Below are positions 1 to 8,137 of a stretch of DNA of 42,111 nt, piece by piece. Position numbers and translations under genes: made by a program. This DNA comes from Nitrosomonas nitrosa (GTDB lineage Bacteria; Pseudomonadota; Gammaproteobacteria; Burkholderiales; Nitrosomonadaceae): assembly GCF_003051105.1 (NCBI RefSeq), contig NZ_QAOO01000026.1, positions 1 through 42,111 on the forward strand, written 5' to 3'. The notes under the pieces were generated by a model. The model had not been told where the DNA came from. It made no database searches and saw only the letters and a program-made list of their open reading frames with translations. Each line of letters opens with the position of its first letter. Within the stretch, counting starts at the first letter, position 1.

Positions 1-123
1 GCCTCTCCCTAATGCCGAAGCCTCAGCGGCAGCAAACAACCGCCTCATGCGCTCATCCAATGTCCATGCAAGTTTATTAAATCTGATTCGTATTGACTCA
101 ATGGTGTTATCTTCAATTATCAT
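1..123 (-). mobile_element. 5' end of an ISAzo13-like transposase gene (partial)
   Basis: Reading the minus strand from an ATG at 123 gives 41 codons with no stop, running off the left edge of the window. The visible N-terminus contains IRIRFNKLAWTLDERMRRLF followed by AAAEASALGRG. This pattern, a helix ending in LDER.RRL.AAAE..ALG.GG, is how transposases of the ISAzo13 group begin. The rest of the gene and the terminal repeat lie outside the window or were not identified, so it is unclear whether the element is intact. It could also be a host protein with a similar leader, but the match by recollection is good. Confidence 0.6.
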
Positions 124-1115
124 GAAGACATGATACTATTTTCCGACTTATTTGTTACAGTTATTTATTTACAATTCCTTAATGTAAGAGCGCTAGGAAT
201 TTGAAGGCAAAATAAGCGTAATGGCAATACCGGCTAAAGCTTAAACTTTTTTGTTATTAAAAGGGTATGAAAATGGATTGTCGTGATTCATACCCTTTGT
301 AAGTCTCATATATTGATTTATTGATATAGTTGCTCAAATAATTAGCTAATCCTCACTTCAGCTAAGTTTAGGCATATGAGCATTTTTACTACGCCAGAAA
401 GCAAAATTAGCCCAAACTGGGCGTGGTTCTGAGCTTAATCGCTGCGCTTTTTACGATTAGACATTTAATTCGTTTGGAAGAGAAGCAGCGTCGTTGATCA
501 GCTATCTCATGTCTTCTGCTCCCTTTTAATCCATTCCCTGGCACATCGGTTTAATCAAAATTCACGCATTCGCATTCGCATTCGTTGTGAAATAAATCTT
601 GCCAACTCCCTGATTTTTTTGTGTTGTGTATCGGTGAGTGGGTAAGTGCGCGTATCTATTCCACGAGTTTGGTTAGAGTGTCACCCTCCTTATATACCCC
701 CGTTTGTACGATGATGCTATTTAAAGCAGCAAACGCGTCATTTTGCAGCTACATTTATTTTCACATTACGTTTATTGCTTTTGATCTCATCGGTATTTTC
801 CAGAGAGCCACCGTCATCTTACCGTTTTGAATACATAGCGCTTGGTTTGGGAAAATTTATGTAAGCATTTTTATAAGCCAGGTTTCGTAGTTTCAAGAAT
901 CCTGCTTAACATTCTTTTAGCATTTTGTTGATGCCTTTCTAACACGCGCAAGCTTAGTCTTGTTTCTAGAAATGCAGCAAAGAAGCCATGACTACAAGAA
1001 GCCTATATGTAGTTTGGCTTTATACCTCCTGTAAAACTTTGGTTTATGCATTTTTACAAATCGACAAACTATTTTTTTATCAAGCATGACTAGCTTATAA
1101 GGAGTAACAAAAAAG
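124..1115. other. Intergenic region, no convincing gene
   Basis: This AT-rich stretch separates the transposase fragment from the bicarbonate transporter gene. It holds a stem-loop at 260-298 and three tandem GCATTC units at 566-583. The one longer open frame, at 621-830, has no ribosome binding site and an unnatural composition. The stretch may include the noncoding end of the insertion element and decayed sequence. I see no RNA gene in it. Confidence 0.6.
260..298 (-). terminator. Stem-loop, possible terminator
   Basis: AAAGGGTATGA (260-270) pairs perfectly with TCATACCCTTT (288-298) around a 17-nt loop. Read on the minus strand the stem is followed by a short T run, as in a weak intrinsic terminator. 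No gene ending here was recognised, so the function is uncertain. Confidence 0.35.
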
Positions 1116-2231
1116 ATGTTGGAAGAATTTATCTATAATTTTACAAATAACTTGTTCAAGCCAATATTGCTTTTTTTCTATTTAGGGTTTCTGATACCGA
1201 TACTTAAAGTGCCGCTTGAATTTCCGCCGGCATTATACAAGGCACTCACTATTTATTTATTGATCGCAATAGGCTGGCATGGGGGAGAAGAGCTTGCAGA
1301 TCTCTCACCTGAAGATTTTATAGATGCTAGTGGTTTTATGGCAATCGGGTTTGTTACTAATACATTTATTGGAATCATTGCGTATTACTTTCTGCGGGCC
1401 GGTACCAATATGCGGCAGATCGATGCTGCGACGGTATCAGGTTATTATGGTTCAGATTCCGCTGGAACTTTTGTGACTTGCGTTGGTGTCCTGGCTACGG
1501 CTAACATCGCTTATGCCGCTTATATGCCTGTGTTACTTGCAGTGATGGAAATACCTGGCTGCCTCGTCGCACTTTATCTAGTTTCTCGCCTCCGTAATTC
1601 TGGAAAGATGGATGAAGCAGGTAATATGCCAGGAGAACCAGGATATAATCCTATGACCGTTAAGGCTCAGGATCTGCAACCTGGTGAATCACAGAGCATT
1701 CTCAGCAAAAAAATTCTGCACGAGATATTTTTCAATCCGGGGCTATATTTACTGTTTGGTGGTATCGCAATAGGCTACATTTCTCGCTTGCAGGGTGTTG
1801 AAGTTACCCAGGCCGCCGATCGTTTTTTTGTGGTTCTATTCCAAGGTGTCCTTTGCCTCTTTTTGCTAGAGATGGGGATGACGGCTTGTTCGCGGCTTAA
1901 AGATTTACGGATGGGAGGCAAAGGTTTTGTCGCATTTGGTATTATTGCGCCCAATATATTCGCTTCCACAGGCATTCTTGTAGCTCATGGTTATAGCATG
2001 TTGCTTGGCCATCCTTTTGAAGTCGGAACTTATGTACTTTTTGCCGTGTTGTGCGGTGCTGCGTCATACATAGCTGTGCCCGCAGTTCAGCGAATTGCAA
2101 TCCCAGAAGCAAGTCCGACCCTGCCATTAGCGGCTTCGCTTGGTCTGACATTTACTTATAACGTCACAATTGGAATTCCAGTTTATATTCTAATCACTAC
2201 TCTACTGATTACTGCATATCCAGTGCAATAA
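1116..2231 (+). CDS. sbtA: Sodium-dependent bicarbonate transporter, SbtA family
   Basis: A 371-residue inner-membrane protein of the SbtA (formerly DUF897) family, which imports bicarbonate with sodium in autotrophs. The sequence shows about ten hydrophobic segments in two halves. Family-type motifs include the YYGSDSAGTFVTCVG stretch near residues 108-122 and the related GAASYIAVPAVQR stretch in the second half. A polar loop around residues 165-200 separates the halves. AAGGAG lies just upstream of the ATG. No partner gene such as a PII-like SbtB is adjacent. In an ammonia oxidiser it would feed carbon fixation; that role is inferred, the family assignment is firm. Confidence 0.85.
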   Translation: MLEEFIYNFTNNLFKPILLFFYLGFLIPILKVPLEFPPALYKALTIYLLIAIGWHGGEELADLSPEDFIDASGFMAIGFVTNTFIGIIAYYFLRAGTNMRQIDAATVSGYYGSDSAGTFVTCVGVLATANIAYAAYMPVLLAVMEIPGCLVALYLVSRLRNSGKMDEAGNMPGEPGYNPMTVKAQDLQPGESQSILSKKILHEIFFNPGLYLLFGGIAIGYISRLQGVEVTQAADRFFVVLFQGVLCLFLLEMGMTACSRLKDLRMGGKGFVAFGIIAPNIFASTGILVAHGYSMLLGHPFEVGTYVLFAVLCGAASYIAVPAVQRIAIPEASPTLPLAASLGLTFTYNVTIGIPVYILITTLLITAYPVQ

Positions 2232-2457
2232 CATCGAGGAATTGATAACTGAACCATGTAGGGGGTTCTCCAACTTCCCATCGGTTAGCAGCATTCTTCA
2301 TACAATTGGGACAATACCTGTACCTCCTGAGATCGAAATAGCTTGTCATTCAGAGGTGCGGGTATGTAGCAATTTTTAGCTAGCGATGCTTCTAAGCCCG
2401 ATATTAGGAGGCCCTTGTTACAGCATCCTAAAACAGCTTCAGAACGTAGGAGAAGCT

Positions 2458-2547
2458 ATGAGTGTAAATAAATCCTATCGTTGTTATAAAAATTTTCTAT
2501 ACAAAATCTTGGTCTGTAAATTTTTGTTTGGGTTGTGCTTTGCCTAG
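2458..2547 (+). CDS. 29-residue ORF upstream of the receiver protein (possible leader or microprotein)
   Basis: An ATG at 2458 is preceded by TAGGAG at six-base spacing and opens a 29-codon frame. The product is basic at the N-terminus, then hydrophobic and cysteine-rich, with YKILVCKFLFGLCFA at the end. Its stop codon (2545-2547) overlaps the ribosome binding site of the response regulator that starts at 2562, so the two could be translationally coupled. I recognise no homologue. It may be a leader peptide, a small membrane protein, or chance. Confidence 0.35.
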   Translation: MSVNKSYRCYKNFLYKILVCKFLFGLCFA

Positions 2548-2561
2548 GAAGGAGCGCGCCG

Positions 2562-2924
2562 ATGAATATTCTCATCATAGAAGATAACCAAGATATCGCT
2601 TCCAGTATCTATGATTACCTAAAAACTTTTGGCTATACGATTGATGCCGCTCGTGACGGTACCACTGGTCTGCGTCTGGCAGTGACCAATAATTATGATG
2701 CCATTATTTTAGATTTGAGTTTGCCGGATATGGACGGTGTCGATCTCTGTCGAACGCTTCGTCAAGAAGCGCAGAAGGTGATGCCTGTGCTTATGTTGAC
2801 GGTTCGTAATTCGTTGGAAAATAAATTGGAAGGATTTAACGCTGGGGCAGACGATTATTTGACTAAGCCTTTCGCTTTGCAGGAACTGGCGGCACGTGTA
2901 AAAGCATTGACTAAGCCTCTATAG
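2562..2924 (+). CDS. Receiver-only response regulator, truncated paralogue of the next gene
   Basis: A 120-residue CheY-like receiver domain. The acidic pocket is E7-D8, the predicted phosphorylation site is D51, the conserved Thr is T80 and the conserved Lys is K102 in DYLTKPF. The ATG at 2562 was chosen because AGGAAGGAG precedes it; an upstream GTG in frame would run through that site. By eye 86 of 120 residues are identical to the receiver of the next gene, so the two arose by tandem duplication. This copy stops exactly at the end of the receiver, with no DNA-binding domain and no recognisable remnant of one. It may act as a phosphate sink or competitor for the adjacent kinase, or be decaying. 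The active-site residues are all retained, which argues for function. Confidence 0.8.
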   Translation: MNILIIEDNQDIASSIYDYLKTFGYTIDAARDGTTGLRLAVTNNYDAIILDLSLPDMDGVDLCRTLRQEAQKVMPVLMLTVRNSLENKLEGFNAGADDYLTKPFALQELAARVKALTKPL

Positions 2925-3015
2925 GCTCTGCTTTAGCCTATATTGCCATGCGAAGAAAATATAATTCATAAGTTAATTGATTGACTAATACAGTTTTTTT
3001 GCAGATTGAAAGTTA

Positions 3016-3043
3016 TTTAACATTTTTTTGACATTTATTTAAC
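3016..3043 (+). promoter_or_regulatory. Three direct repeats at 11-bp spacing: candidate OmpR/PmrA-type operator
   Basis: TTTAAC at 3016, TTTGAC at 3027 and TTTAAC at 3038 are spaced exactly 11 bp apart on the same strand. This is the geometry of operators for OmpR-family regulators, and the TTAA core resembles the PmrA/QseB box. A TATAGC hexamer at 3049-3054 could be a -10. The site lies about 60 bp upstream of the regulator's ATG, which suggests autoregulation. Confidence 0.55.
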
Positions 3044-3100
3044 TACACTATAGCTCTCCGTTACGATTTGAGTGAAGAGGGAAGCTATAGGAACACATTT

Positions 3101-3787
3101 ATGAATGTGCTAATTATAGAGGATACCAAAGATATTGCTGCGAGCATCTATGATTATCTGGAATCTTTAGGCTATACCATCGATGCAGCTGGCGATGGAG
3201 TAACAGGGCTGCATCTGGCAGTTACAAACGATTACGATGTCGTCATCTTGGATCTGGGGTTGCCAGGGATAGATGGGATTGATCTCTGTCGCAGACTTCG
3301 TCAAGATGCGCTGCGTTTTATTCCAGTACTCATGTTAACAGCCAGAGATTCGTTGGCTAATAAGTTGGATGGCTTTAATGCTGGCGCAGATGATTACTTG
3401 ACAAAACCTTTTGATTTAAAGGAGCTTGCGGCTCGTGTTAAGGTGTTGTCTGAGCGTATCAGCCGTATGCCAACTGCCAAGTTACAGGTTGGGGATCTGA
3501 CTCTTGATGTGGGCACGCATGAAGTGACGCGAGCCGGTAGACCTATTAATCTCAACCCAACATTGTTTCGGCTAATGTTGTATTTAATGCAGAATCCTCA
3601 TCGAGTCATTAAGCGTGAAGAAATAGAATACGCGATTTGGCAGGATGACCCCCCGGATAGTGATGCTTTGCGGACGCATCTTTCCTATCTGCGTCAAGCA
3701 ATTGATAAGCCATTTGACAGACCTCTTTTACACACTGTACGTGGTTTTGGGTACAAACTGACTGATAGGCATGCAGAAGACGACTAA
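3101..3787 (+). CDS. OmpR-family response regulator (QseB/PmrA-like)
   Basis: A 228-residue regulator with a receiver domain (about 1-115; D51 phosphorylation site, K102) and an OmpR-type winged helix (about 130-222; GTHEVTRAGRPINLNPTLFR, RTHLSYLRQAID, VRGFGYKL). The start is set at ATG 3101, where the sequence aligns with its upstream paralogue; an in-frame TTG at 3068 adds 11 unlike residues. The gene overlaps the kinase gene by 17 bp, so the pair is one operon. Three TTTRAC repeats just upstream are a likely self-binding site. The inducing signal cannot be read from the sequence. The neighbouring SCO1 gene suggests metal or redox stress only as a guess. Confidence 0.9.
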   Translation: MNVLIIEDTKDIAASIYDYLESLGYTIDAAGDGVTGLHLAVTNDYDVVILDLGLPGIDGIDLCRRLRQDALRFIPVLMLTARDSLANKLDGFNAGADDYLTKPFDLKELAARVKVLSERISRMPTAKLQVGDLTLDVGTHEVTRAGRPINLNPTLFRLMLYLMQNPHRVIKREEIEYAIWQDDPPDSDALRTHLSYLRQAIDKPFDRPLLHTVRGFGYKLTDRHAEDD

Positions 3788-5066
3788 CCGGATTACCCGG
3801 CGTATTGTTCTAGTATTTCTAATTTTTGGGGTTGTGCTGACCCTTATGCTTGGACTGAGCTTTGTCGCCGCGTTTAAGTCTGTAGAGCAATGTATGATCG
3901 ATGAGTTATTGGATGCTGAGCTTCAGCATTATAGATCAGAGATAGAAAATACACTGGCGCAACAATCTTATCACTCTCGCACAACAAGTATTTACTTTGC
4001 ACCTCTCGCTGCCCCTTCCCTGCTGCCTGAGCATGTGCGTCACCTTTCTCAGGGAACACATGATCTAGAGTATAAAAATCACAATTTCCGGGTATTAGTC
4101 AAAGATATTGGCGAGAAACGTTATGTCGTTAAATTTGACGGCACTAGTATTCATGAGCGCGAAAGCGAGTTCATCCATTTGGTCTGGATATACTCGATCA
4201 CCATCTTGATAATCGCGCTTCTGATCGGTTGGAAGGCATCGCATCAAATTATCTCCCCTATCAAACAACTCGCGAACCAGATCATAACCTTTAAGAATAA
4301 ACCGGGTGCATTACTTGATTTGTCGCAATTTAATGACGACGAAATAGGATTCCTGGCAAAAGAAATTCAGCATTATCACGAGCAATTGCAGCAAATGCTG
4401 ATACGCGAAAAAGAGTTTGCGAGAAATGTGAGCCACGAGCTGCGAACTCCCGTTACGAGCATCAGCTTGGCCACACAAATACTTGCCATGAAAAAAAATC
4501 TATCGTCAGAAGAATACAATAGAATTCAAAGAATTCAACGGGCTGTTGACGAAATGTCTGAGTTGATCGAAACCTTCCTGATGTTGGCGCGTGGCTCTGA
4601 TAAATCTTCCAGGGACAATTATGTTGTTTCTGAGGTAGGGCCCATTGTCCGAAAGGTAATCGAGCAACAGCGTGTATGGTTGGGTAACAAACCGGTGGAG
4701 GTAATCGTCAAGGAGAAAGGACACTTAAATGTATCTGCGCCATCTGGGGTTATCAGCGTGTTAATAGCCAATCTAGTACGAAATGCTTTTTTATATACAG
4801 AACGGGGTATTGCAGAAGTAGTAATAACACCCAATAAAGTCACGATCACTGATACCGGCATCGGGTTTGATTCTTCTACCCAAACTCAAATATTTAACCA
4901 TCATGCGAAAGCTGGCTTACGGGATGCTAATATCAATAAAGTAAGGGGGTTTGGTTTGCCAATCGTCCAGCGTATTTGTGAATATTACAACTGGAAAGTA
5001 TCATTCGAGAGTAAAGTAGGACAAGGCACCCGGTTTACAGTGCGATTTGATTCAGAATTAGCATGA
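3771..5066 (+). CDS. Sensor histidine kinase partnered with the OmpR-family regulator
   Basis: A 431-residue membrane kinase. Transmembrane segments lie near residues 12-36 and 137-153 and enclose a periplasmic sensor of about 100 residues. A HAMP-like linker follows, then the HisKA motif NVSHELRTPV with the phosphorylated His at 222. The C-terminal ATPase domain has an N box (LIANLVRNAFLYT), DTGIGF and GFGLPIVQRI. The first codon lies inside the end of the regulator gene. The kinase likely phosphorylates D51 of the full-length regulator and perhaps the receiver-only paralogue. The periplasmic domain shows no recognisable ligand motif and no cysteine pair. Confidence 0.9.
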   Translation: MQKTTNRITRRIVLVFLIFGVVLTLMLGLSFVAAFKSVEQCMIDELLDAELQHYRSEIENTLAQQSYHSRTTSIYFAPLAAPSLLPEHVRHLSQGTHDLEYKNHNFRVLVKDIGEKRYVVKFDGTSIHERESEFIHLVWIYSITILIIALLIGWKASHQIISPIKQLANQIITFKNKPGALLDLSQFNDDEIGFLAKEIQHYHEQLQQMLIREKEFARNVSHELRTPVTSISLATQILAMKKNLSSEEYNRIQRIQRAVDEMSELIETFLMLARGSDKSSRDNYVVSEVGPIVRKVIEQQRVWLGNKPVEVIVKEKGHLNVSAPSGVISVLIANLVRNAFLYTERGIAEVVITPNKVTITDTGIGFDSSTQTQIFNHHAKAGLRDANINKVRGFGLPIVQRICEYYNWKVSFESKVGQGTRFTVRFDSELA

Positions 5067-5225
5067 GGGTTGCAGGGTCATGGAAACTCCTCGATTCGTC
5101 CCAGCCTTCCCAAATAAACCCGTTTCGATCCAATTGAGGCAATAATACATGCCGTACTTCAAATTTCTGCAAAAAAAGTGGCATGACTGTTTTTAGCATG
5201 CATCGTGTTGTGAATTCGGCGAATA

Positions 5226-5837
5226 TTACCGCTGCGGTGAGCAGATTTTATTGAGTAGGGTAATCGTTGAAATGAGTTTATTCCCTTGCCGCCCCTTCCT
5301 TGCTTGATCGTATATTTTGCTAATCTCTAATGAGTTGCCATCAATACGTGCTTGTACCGTGTATGCGTCAAAACCTAAACGGGCACCGAAATTGAGCCAA
5401 TCGAGCGGTAGATTGAATTCTGCGCCTTGGGGGATATGTTTGGCAGAAAAACCCATTGGAAGGGGGGATAGTTTGAAGGTTTGCGGAAGTCTAAGATTTT
5501 CACCGCTTTTTGGATGGAGAGAATCTTCATACAAAGCTACTTTGTTTTCTCGTTCCTTGTTTACCGAAATAAGCAGGACATAATGTTTTTCGTGCACAAT
5601 ATGAAGTAATAGATAATCCTGTTCTTGACCACTTTCACGCTCACCTTTTGTTTTGACTTGAAATACCAGTTCATTATCTGACGCAATGTCAGTTGTGACG
5701 CGCAAGATATCGAGTTCGGGGGGTAAAGATTTATCTAGGAACGATAAAATCATGCGTGGATCATCATACATATTCATTGCTGAAACAGGCATGCTTATTA
5801 TCGCGAGCCATAACAGCACCGCTAGGACTATTTTCAT
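5226..5837 (-). CDS. Unknown exported protein, co-transcribed with SCO1
   Basis: A 203-residue protein with a clear signal peptide (MKIVLAVLLWLAIISMPVSA). The mature part is mixed alpha/beta-looking, rich in charged residues, with a single cysteine near the C-terminus. Its ATG overlaps the SCO1 stop codon in an ATGA, so the two are translationally coupled and probably act together in the periplasm. I recognise no domain and assign no function. A role in copper or cytochrome maturation is only suggested by the neighbour. Confidence 0.75.
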   Translation of the reverse strand: MKIVLAVLLWLAIISMPVSAMNMYDDPRMILSFLDKSLPPELDILRVTTDIASDNELVFQVKTKGERESGQEQDYLLLHIVHEKHYVLLISVNKERENKVALYEDSLHPKSGENLRLPQTFKLSPLPMGFSAKHIPQGAEFNLPLDWLNFGARLGFDAYTVQARIDGNSLEISKIYDQARKGRQGNKLISTITLLNKICSPQR

Positions 5838-6430
5838 GATTCAAAAAGTACTTTATTTTCTTTGAATAATTTGGCTACATGAGCGACATCCTCGAGCGCA
5901 TCAAAGATGACTCTGATTCTTCCTGCGGGGTCGATCAGAAATGCGGTCGTACTATGATCAACTTGGTAGTGATGTTGGTTTCCTGCATTTTTCGTATAAA
6001 AAACGGCTTCTACACCAAATGTTGCCTTGAATCGCTCAAGGGCTTCGCCTTCGAAGCGGAGATAGGCAATGTTAGACCCAAAGTTTTGTGTATAGGTGGC
6101 TAAGCGTGCATCAGTATCTCTATCTGGATCAACCGTTACGAAAATACCCCTTATTTTGATTTGCTCGTTATTTGCAGCTTTGACCAGCATGGAAAGATTG
6201 GCAAGTGATGCCGGGCAAATATCCTTGCAGTGGGTAAACCCAAAAACGACAAGTTGCCATTGTTCGTTTCCCGTTGGCTGTGCTTGCCTCAAATGAGCTA
6301 AGGTATCAGCTTGTAATGAGATAGGGCGGGGCAAGATAATGGTGGCTGCATAAAGGGTAGATTGTATGAAAAAAAGGAAGGGGATTACTATCATCAAAAT
6401 ATGTTTTCTTGCTAAGAATTTTGGTTTCAT
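5834..6430 (-). CDS. SCO1/SenC family copper chaperone
   Basis: A 198-residue thioredoxin-fold protein anchored by an N-terminal hydrophobic segment (about 10-29). Copper-binding residues are present: CKDIC (C68 and C72) and the His of YQVDHS (H159). The conserved VTVDPDRD stretch is also there. SCO proteins deliver copper to the CuA site of cytochrome oxidase and related enzymes on the periplasmic side. The gene is first in a two-gene minus-strand operon with an overlapping unknown exported protein. No oxidase genes are in the window, so the client enzyme is not known. Confidence 0.92.
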   Translation of the reverse strand: MKPKFLARKHILMIVIPFLFFIQSTLYAATIILPRPISLQADTLAHLRQAQPTGNEQWQLVVFGFTHCKDICPASLANLSMLVKAANNEQIKIRGIFVTVDPDRDTDARLATYTQNFGSNIAYLRFEGEALERFKATFGVEAVFYTKNAGNQHHYQVDHSTTAFLIDPAGRIRVIFDALEDVAHVAKLFKENKVLFES

Positions 6431-6581
6431 TTTAACAACCCTTTTTTGATTTTTTACGACGTATAGTAGTTGAATAATCCATCTTGATATTTCTCCCTAC
6501 TTTCTATTCATGGGGCTCTATACCGGATTGGTTTCCTGGAATCGACCTCTCTCTAATTTTCGTGTGGATGGTACGCTAGTA

Positions 6582-6736
6582 GGCTATCCGAGAATAGGCT
6601 GATCTACTGCGGACGAGTCTGGTTGGCGGGAATTTCCAATCCTTTTCATTATATAGAACGACTATTCGTCTCAAATGATTGAAAAAGCCAACTCAACCAA
6701 ACTCACCCTCACTACGATCGCTATTCTCGAACAGCC
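6582..6736 (+). repeat. 155-bp MITE-like repeat, copy 1
   Basis: The element begins GGCTATCCGAGAATAG and ends CTATTCTCGAACAGCC, which are inverted repeats matching at 14 of 16 bases. Its interior (TGATCTACTG..., then CTCAAATGAT and CAAACTCACCC) matches copies at 32910 and 40954 in order and orientation, and all three cores are exactly 155 bp. There is no ORF. It lies 40 bp beyond the stop codon of the minus-strand gene at 6776-8137. Outside the core, CGCTAGTA on the left and TCCTGGCG on the right are also partly complementary (6 of 8). Confidence 0.8.
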
Positions 6737-6775
6737 TCCTGGCGAAATAAAGATAGGTCGTGGTATTAAATAGGG

Positions 6776-8137
6776 TTAGCGACTGCCTCCTGCAGCAAAT
6801 ATACCATGTGGTTTTACGAGACCGTCATTTGGTCCAAAAACTTTGACGACCGTATCTGTTGTTGTATCGATTTTTACAATATAGCCTGAAGCCCAACTGG
6901 CCAGCATGAGGTAACGGTTATCCGGAGTCGGGCTGAGTGTATGTGCGACTGCATAGCCTGTGGGAAGCTCATGGCCAGGCTTCATTCTTTTGATAAAGCG
7001 TGGCTTATAGCGGTCGCTTAAATCAAAAATAGAAACATATCCGTCGTCAGCGAAAGTGCTATCTATCGTGTCTTCCTCTGCGATATAGAGTTTGCCATTG
7101 ACAACCGCTAGATCCGATGCGGAACGAAAGATACCTTGACCATTCGGATGGTTGGTATGTCTAATTATTTTTGTTGCGGTGCCTTCTAACGTGTCCAGTA
7201 ACCAAACACTGGGCGGGATGATTTGCTTAGTGGTGTCAGGCGTTAACGATGTTTTGTCGAATTGCATCGAGGCCGTCAGCGCATAGCGTTCATCTAACCA
7301 ATAGACGAAATGGGTAAATGCGGCATGCCGTTTTTCATCACCTAGCATAATTTGGCCGACTACTTGTAATTCGCCCGTTTCTCGGTTTGATTTATAAACA
7401 TCAATGACGCTGTTATCGAAAAAGTATCCTGTGCCCAGTCCAATGGTGCCTGACTTGTTAAAATTGATCCCGTGTGTTTGCTCTGTATAACCAGGAATGC
7501 TGATTGGATCAACGCTAGCAAATTCATTTGTTTTATGATTGACGACGCGCACTCTATCTGATGTAAACTCAGTGAAATATAGAAAATCCGAGTAAGGCAG
7601 CAAAGTAGGTCCATGAATTTGTGTCGATTGAGCCAATAGCCAGCCTGGTACTGCCTGTATATTGTTGACGGCTTCAACGAATGGTAGCTCAGCTGGGGTG
7701 CCTGGATTATCTGCGGGGAGTGCAGCTTCCAAGGTGAGCCCGACGCTACCGGTTTCCCAATCAAGACTATCTACTCTTAGTGCAATAATGTAGGCAGGGT
7801 GGTCGTGTGTGTTGTCCGAAGTAACAAAAATTTTATTTCCTTCTGGAAGGACGACGGTATGCTGTAACGGAATGTTTCCGGGCCAACCGGCAATACTAGT
7901 TGGATCTACAGTAATCAATTTGTCATTTTCATAGTTTATGAGGTAGAGCATGCGGGTATGATAGTCAATCGCAGTCACTACCGGTTGCAAGTAATTATTA
8001 TAGATATTGGGATATTGGTAGGTTGGTAGTGGCGTATGATGGTTGTCGCTACTTGCACCGGCAGCTGCGGATAATGCTATAAAACATGCTGCAGCAAATG
8101 GAACGGTGCAGCGAGTCATTTCAGTCAATGAAGTCAT
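6776..8137 (-). CDS. Exported beta-propeller-like protein of unknown function
   Basis: A 453-residue protein. The start is placed at 8137, where AGAGGA precedes the ATG and a signal peptide follows (charged start, then FAAACFIALSAAAGASS). The in-frame upstream ATG at 8173 would mask that signal. The mature protein has repeated blade-like units, for example LYLINYENDKLITVDP, KLYIAEEDTIDS and YLMLASWASGYIVKIDTTT, as in YVTN or SMP-30-like propellers. Histidines recur at blade loops (THGINF, FTHFVYW, RHTNHPNGQG, AVAHTLSP, KPHGIF), which may form a metal site. It probably works in the periplasm. No enzymatic family is recognised with confidence. Confidence 0.75.
   Translation of the reverse strand: MTSLTEMTRCTVPFAAACFIALSAAAGASSDNHHTPLPTYQYPNIYNNYLQPVVTAIDYHTRMLYLINYENDKLITVDPTSIAGWPGNIPLQHTVVLPEGNKIFVTSDNTHDHPAYIIALRVDSLDWETGSVGLTLEAALPADNPGTPAELPFVEAVNNIQAVPGWLLAQSTQIHGPTLLPYSDFLYFTEFTSDRVRVVNHKTNEFASVDPISIPGYTEQTHGINFNKSGTIGLGTGYFFDNSVIDVYKSNRETGELQVVGQIMLGDEKRHAAFTHFVYWLDERYALTASMQFDKTSLTPDTTKQIIPPSVWLLDTLEGTATKIIRHTNHPNGQGIFRSASDLAVVNGKLYIAEEDTIDSTFADDGYVSIFDLSDRYKPRFIKRMKPGHELPTGYAVAHTLSPTPDNRYLMLASWASGYIVKIDTTTDTVVKVFGPNDGLVKPHGIFAAGGSR

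Noticed and set aside
566..583. Three GCATTC units considered as a functional tandem repeat or CRISPR-like array
   Set aside because: Only three 6-bp units without spacers; probably chance or slippage.
621..830. 69-codon plus-strand ORF before the bicarbonate transporter
   Set aside because: No ribosome binding site, no recognisable domain, and composition like noncoding sequence.
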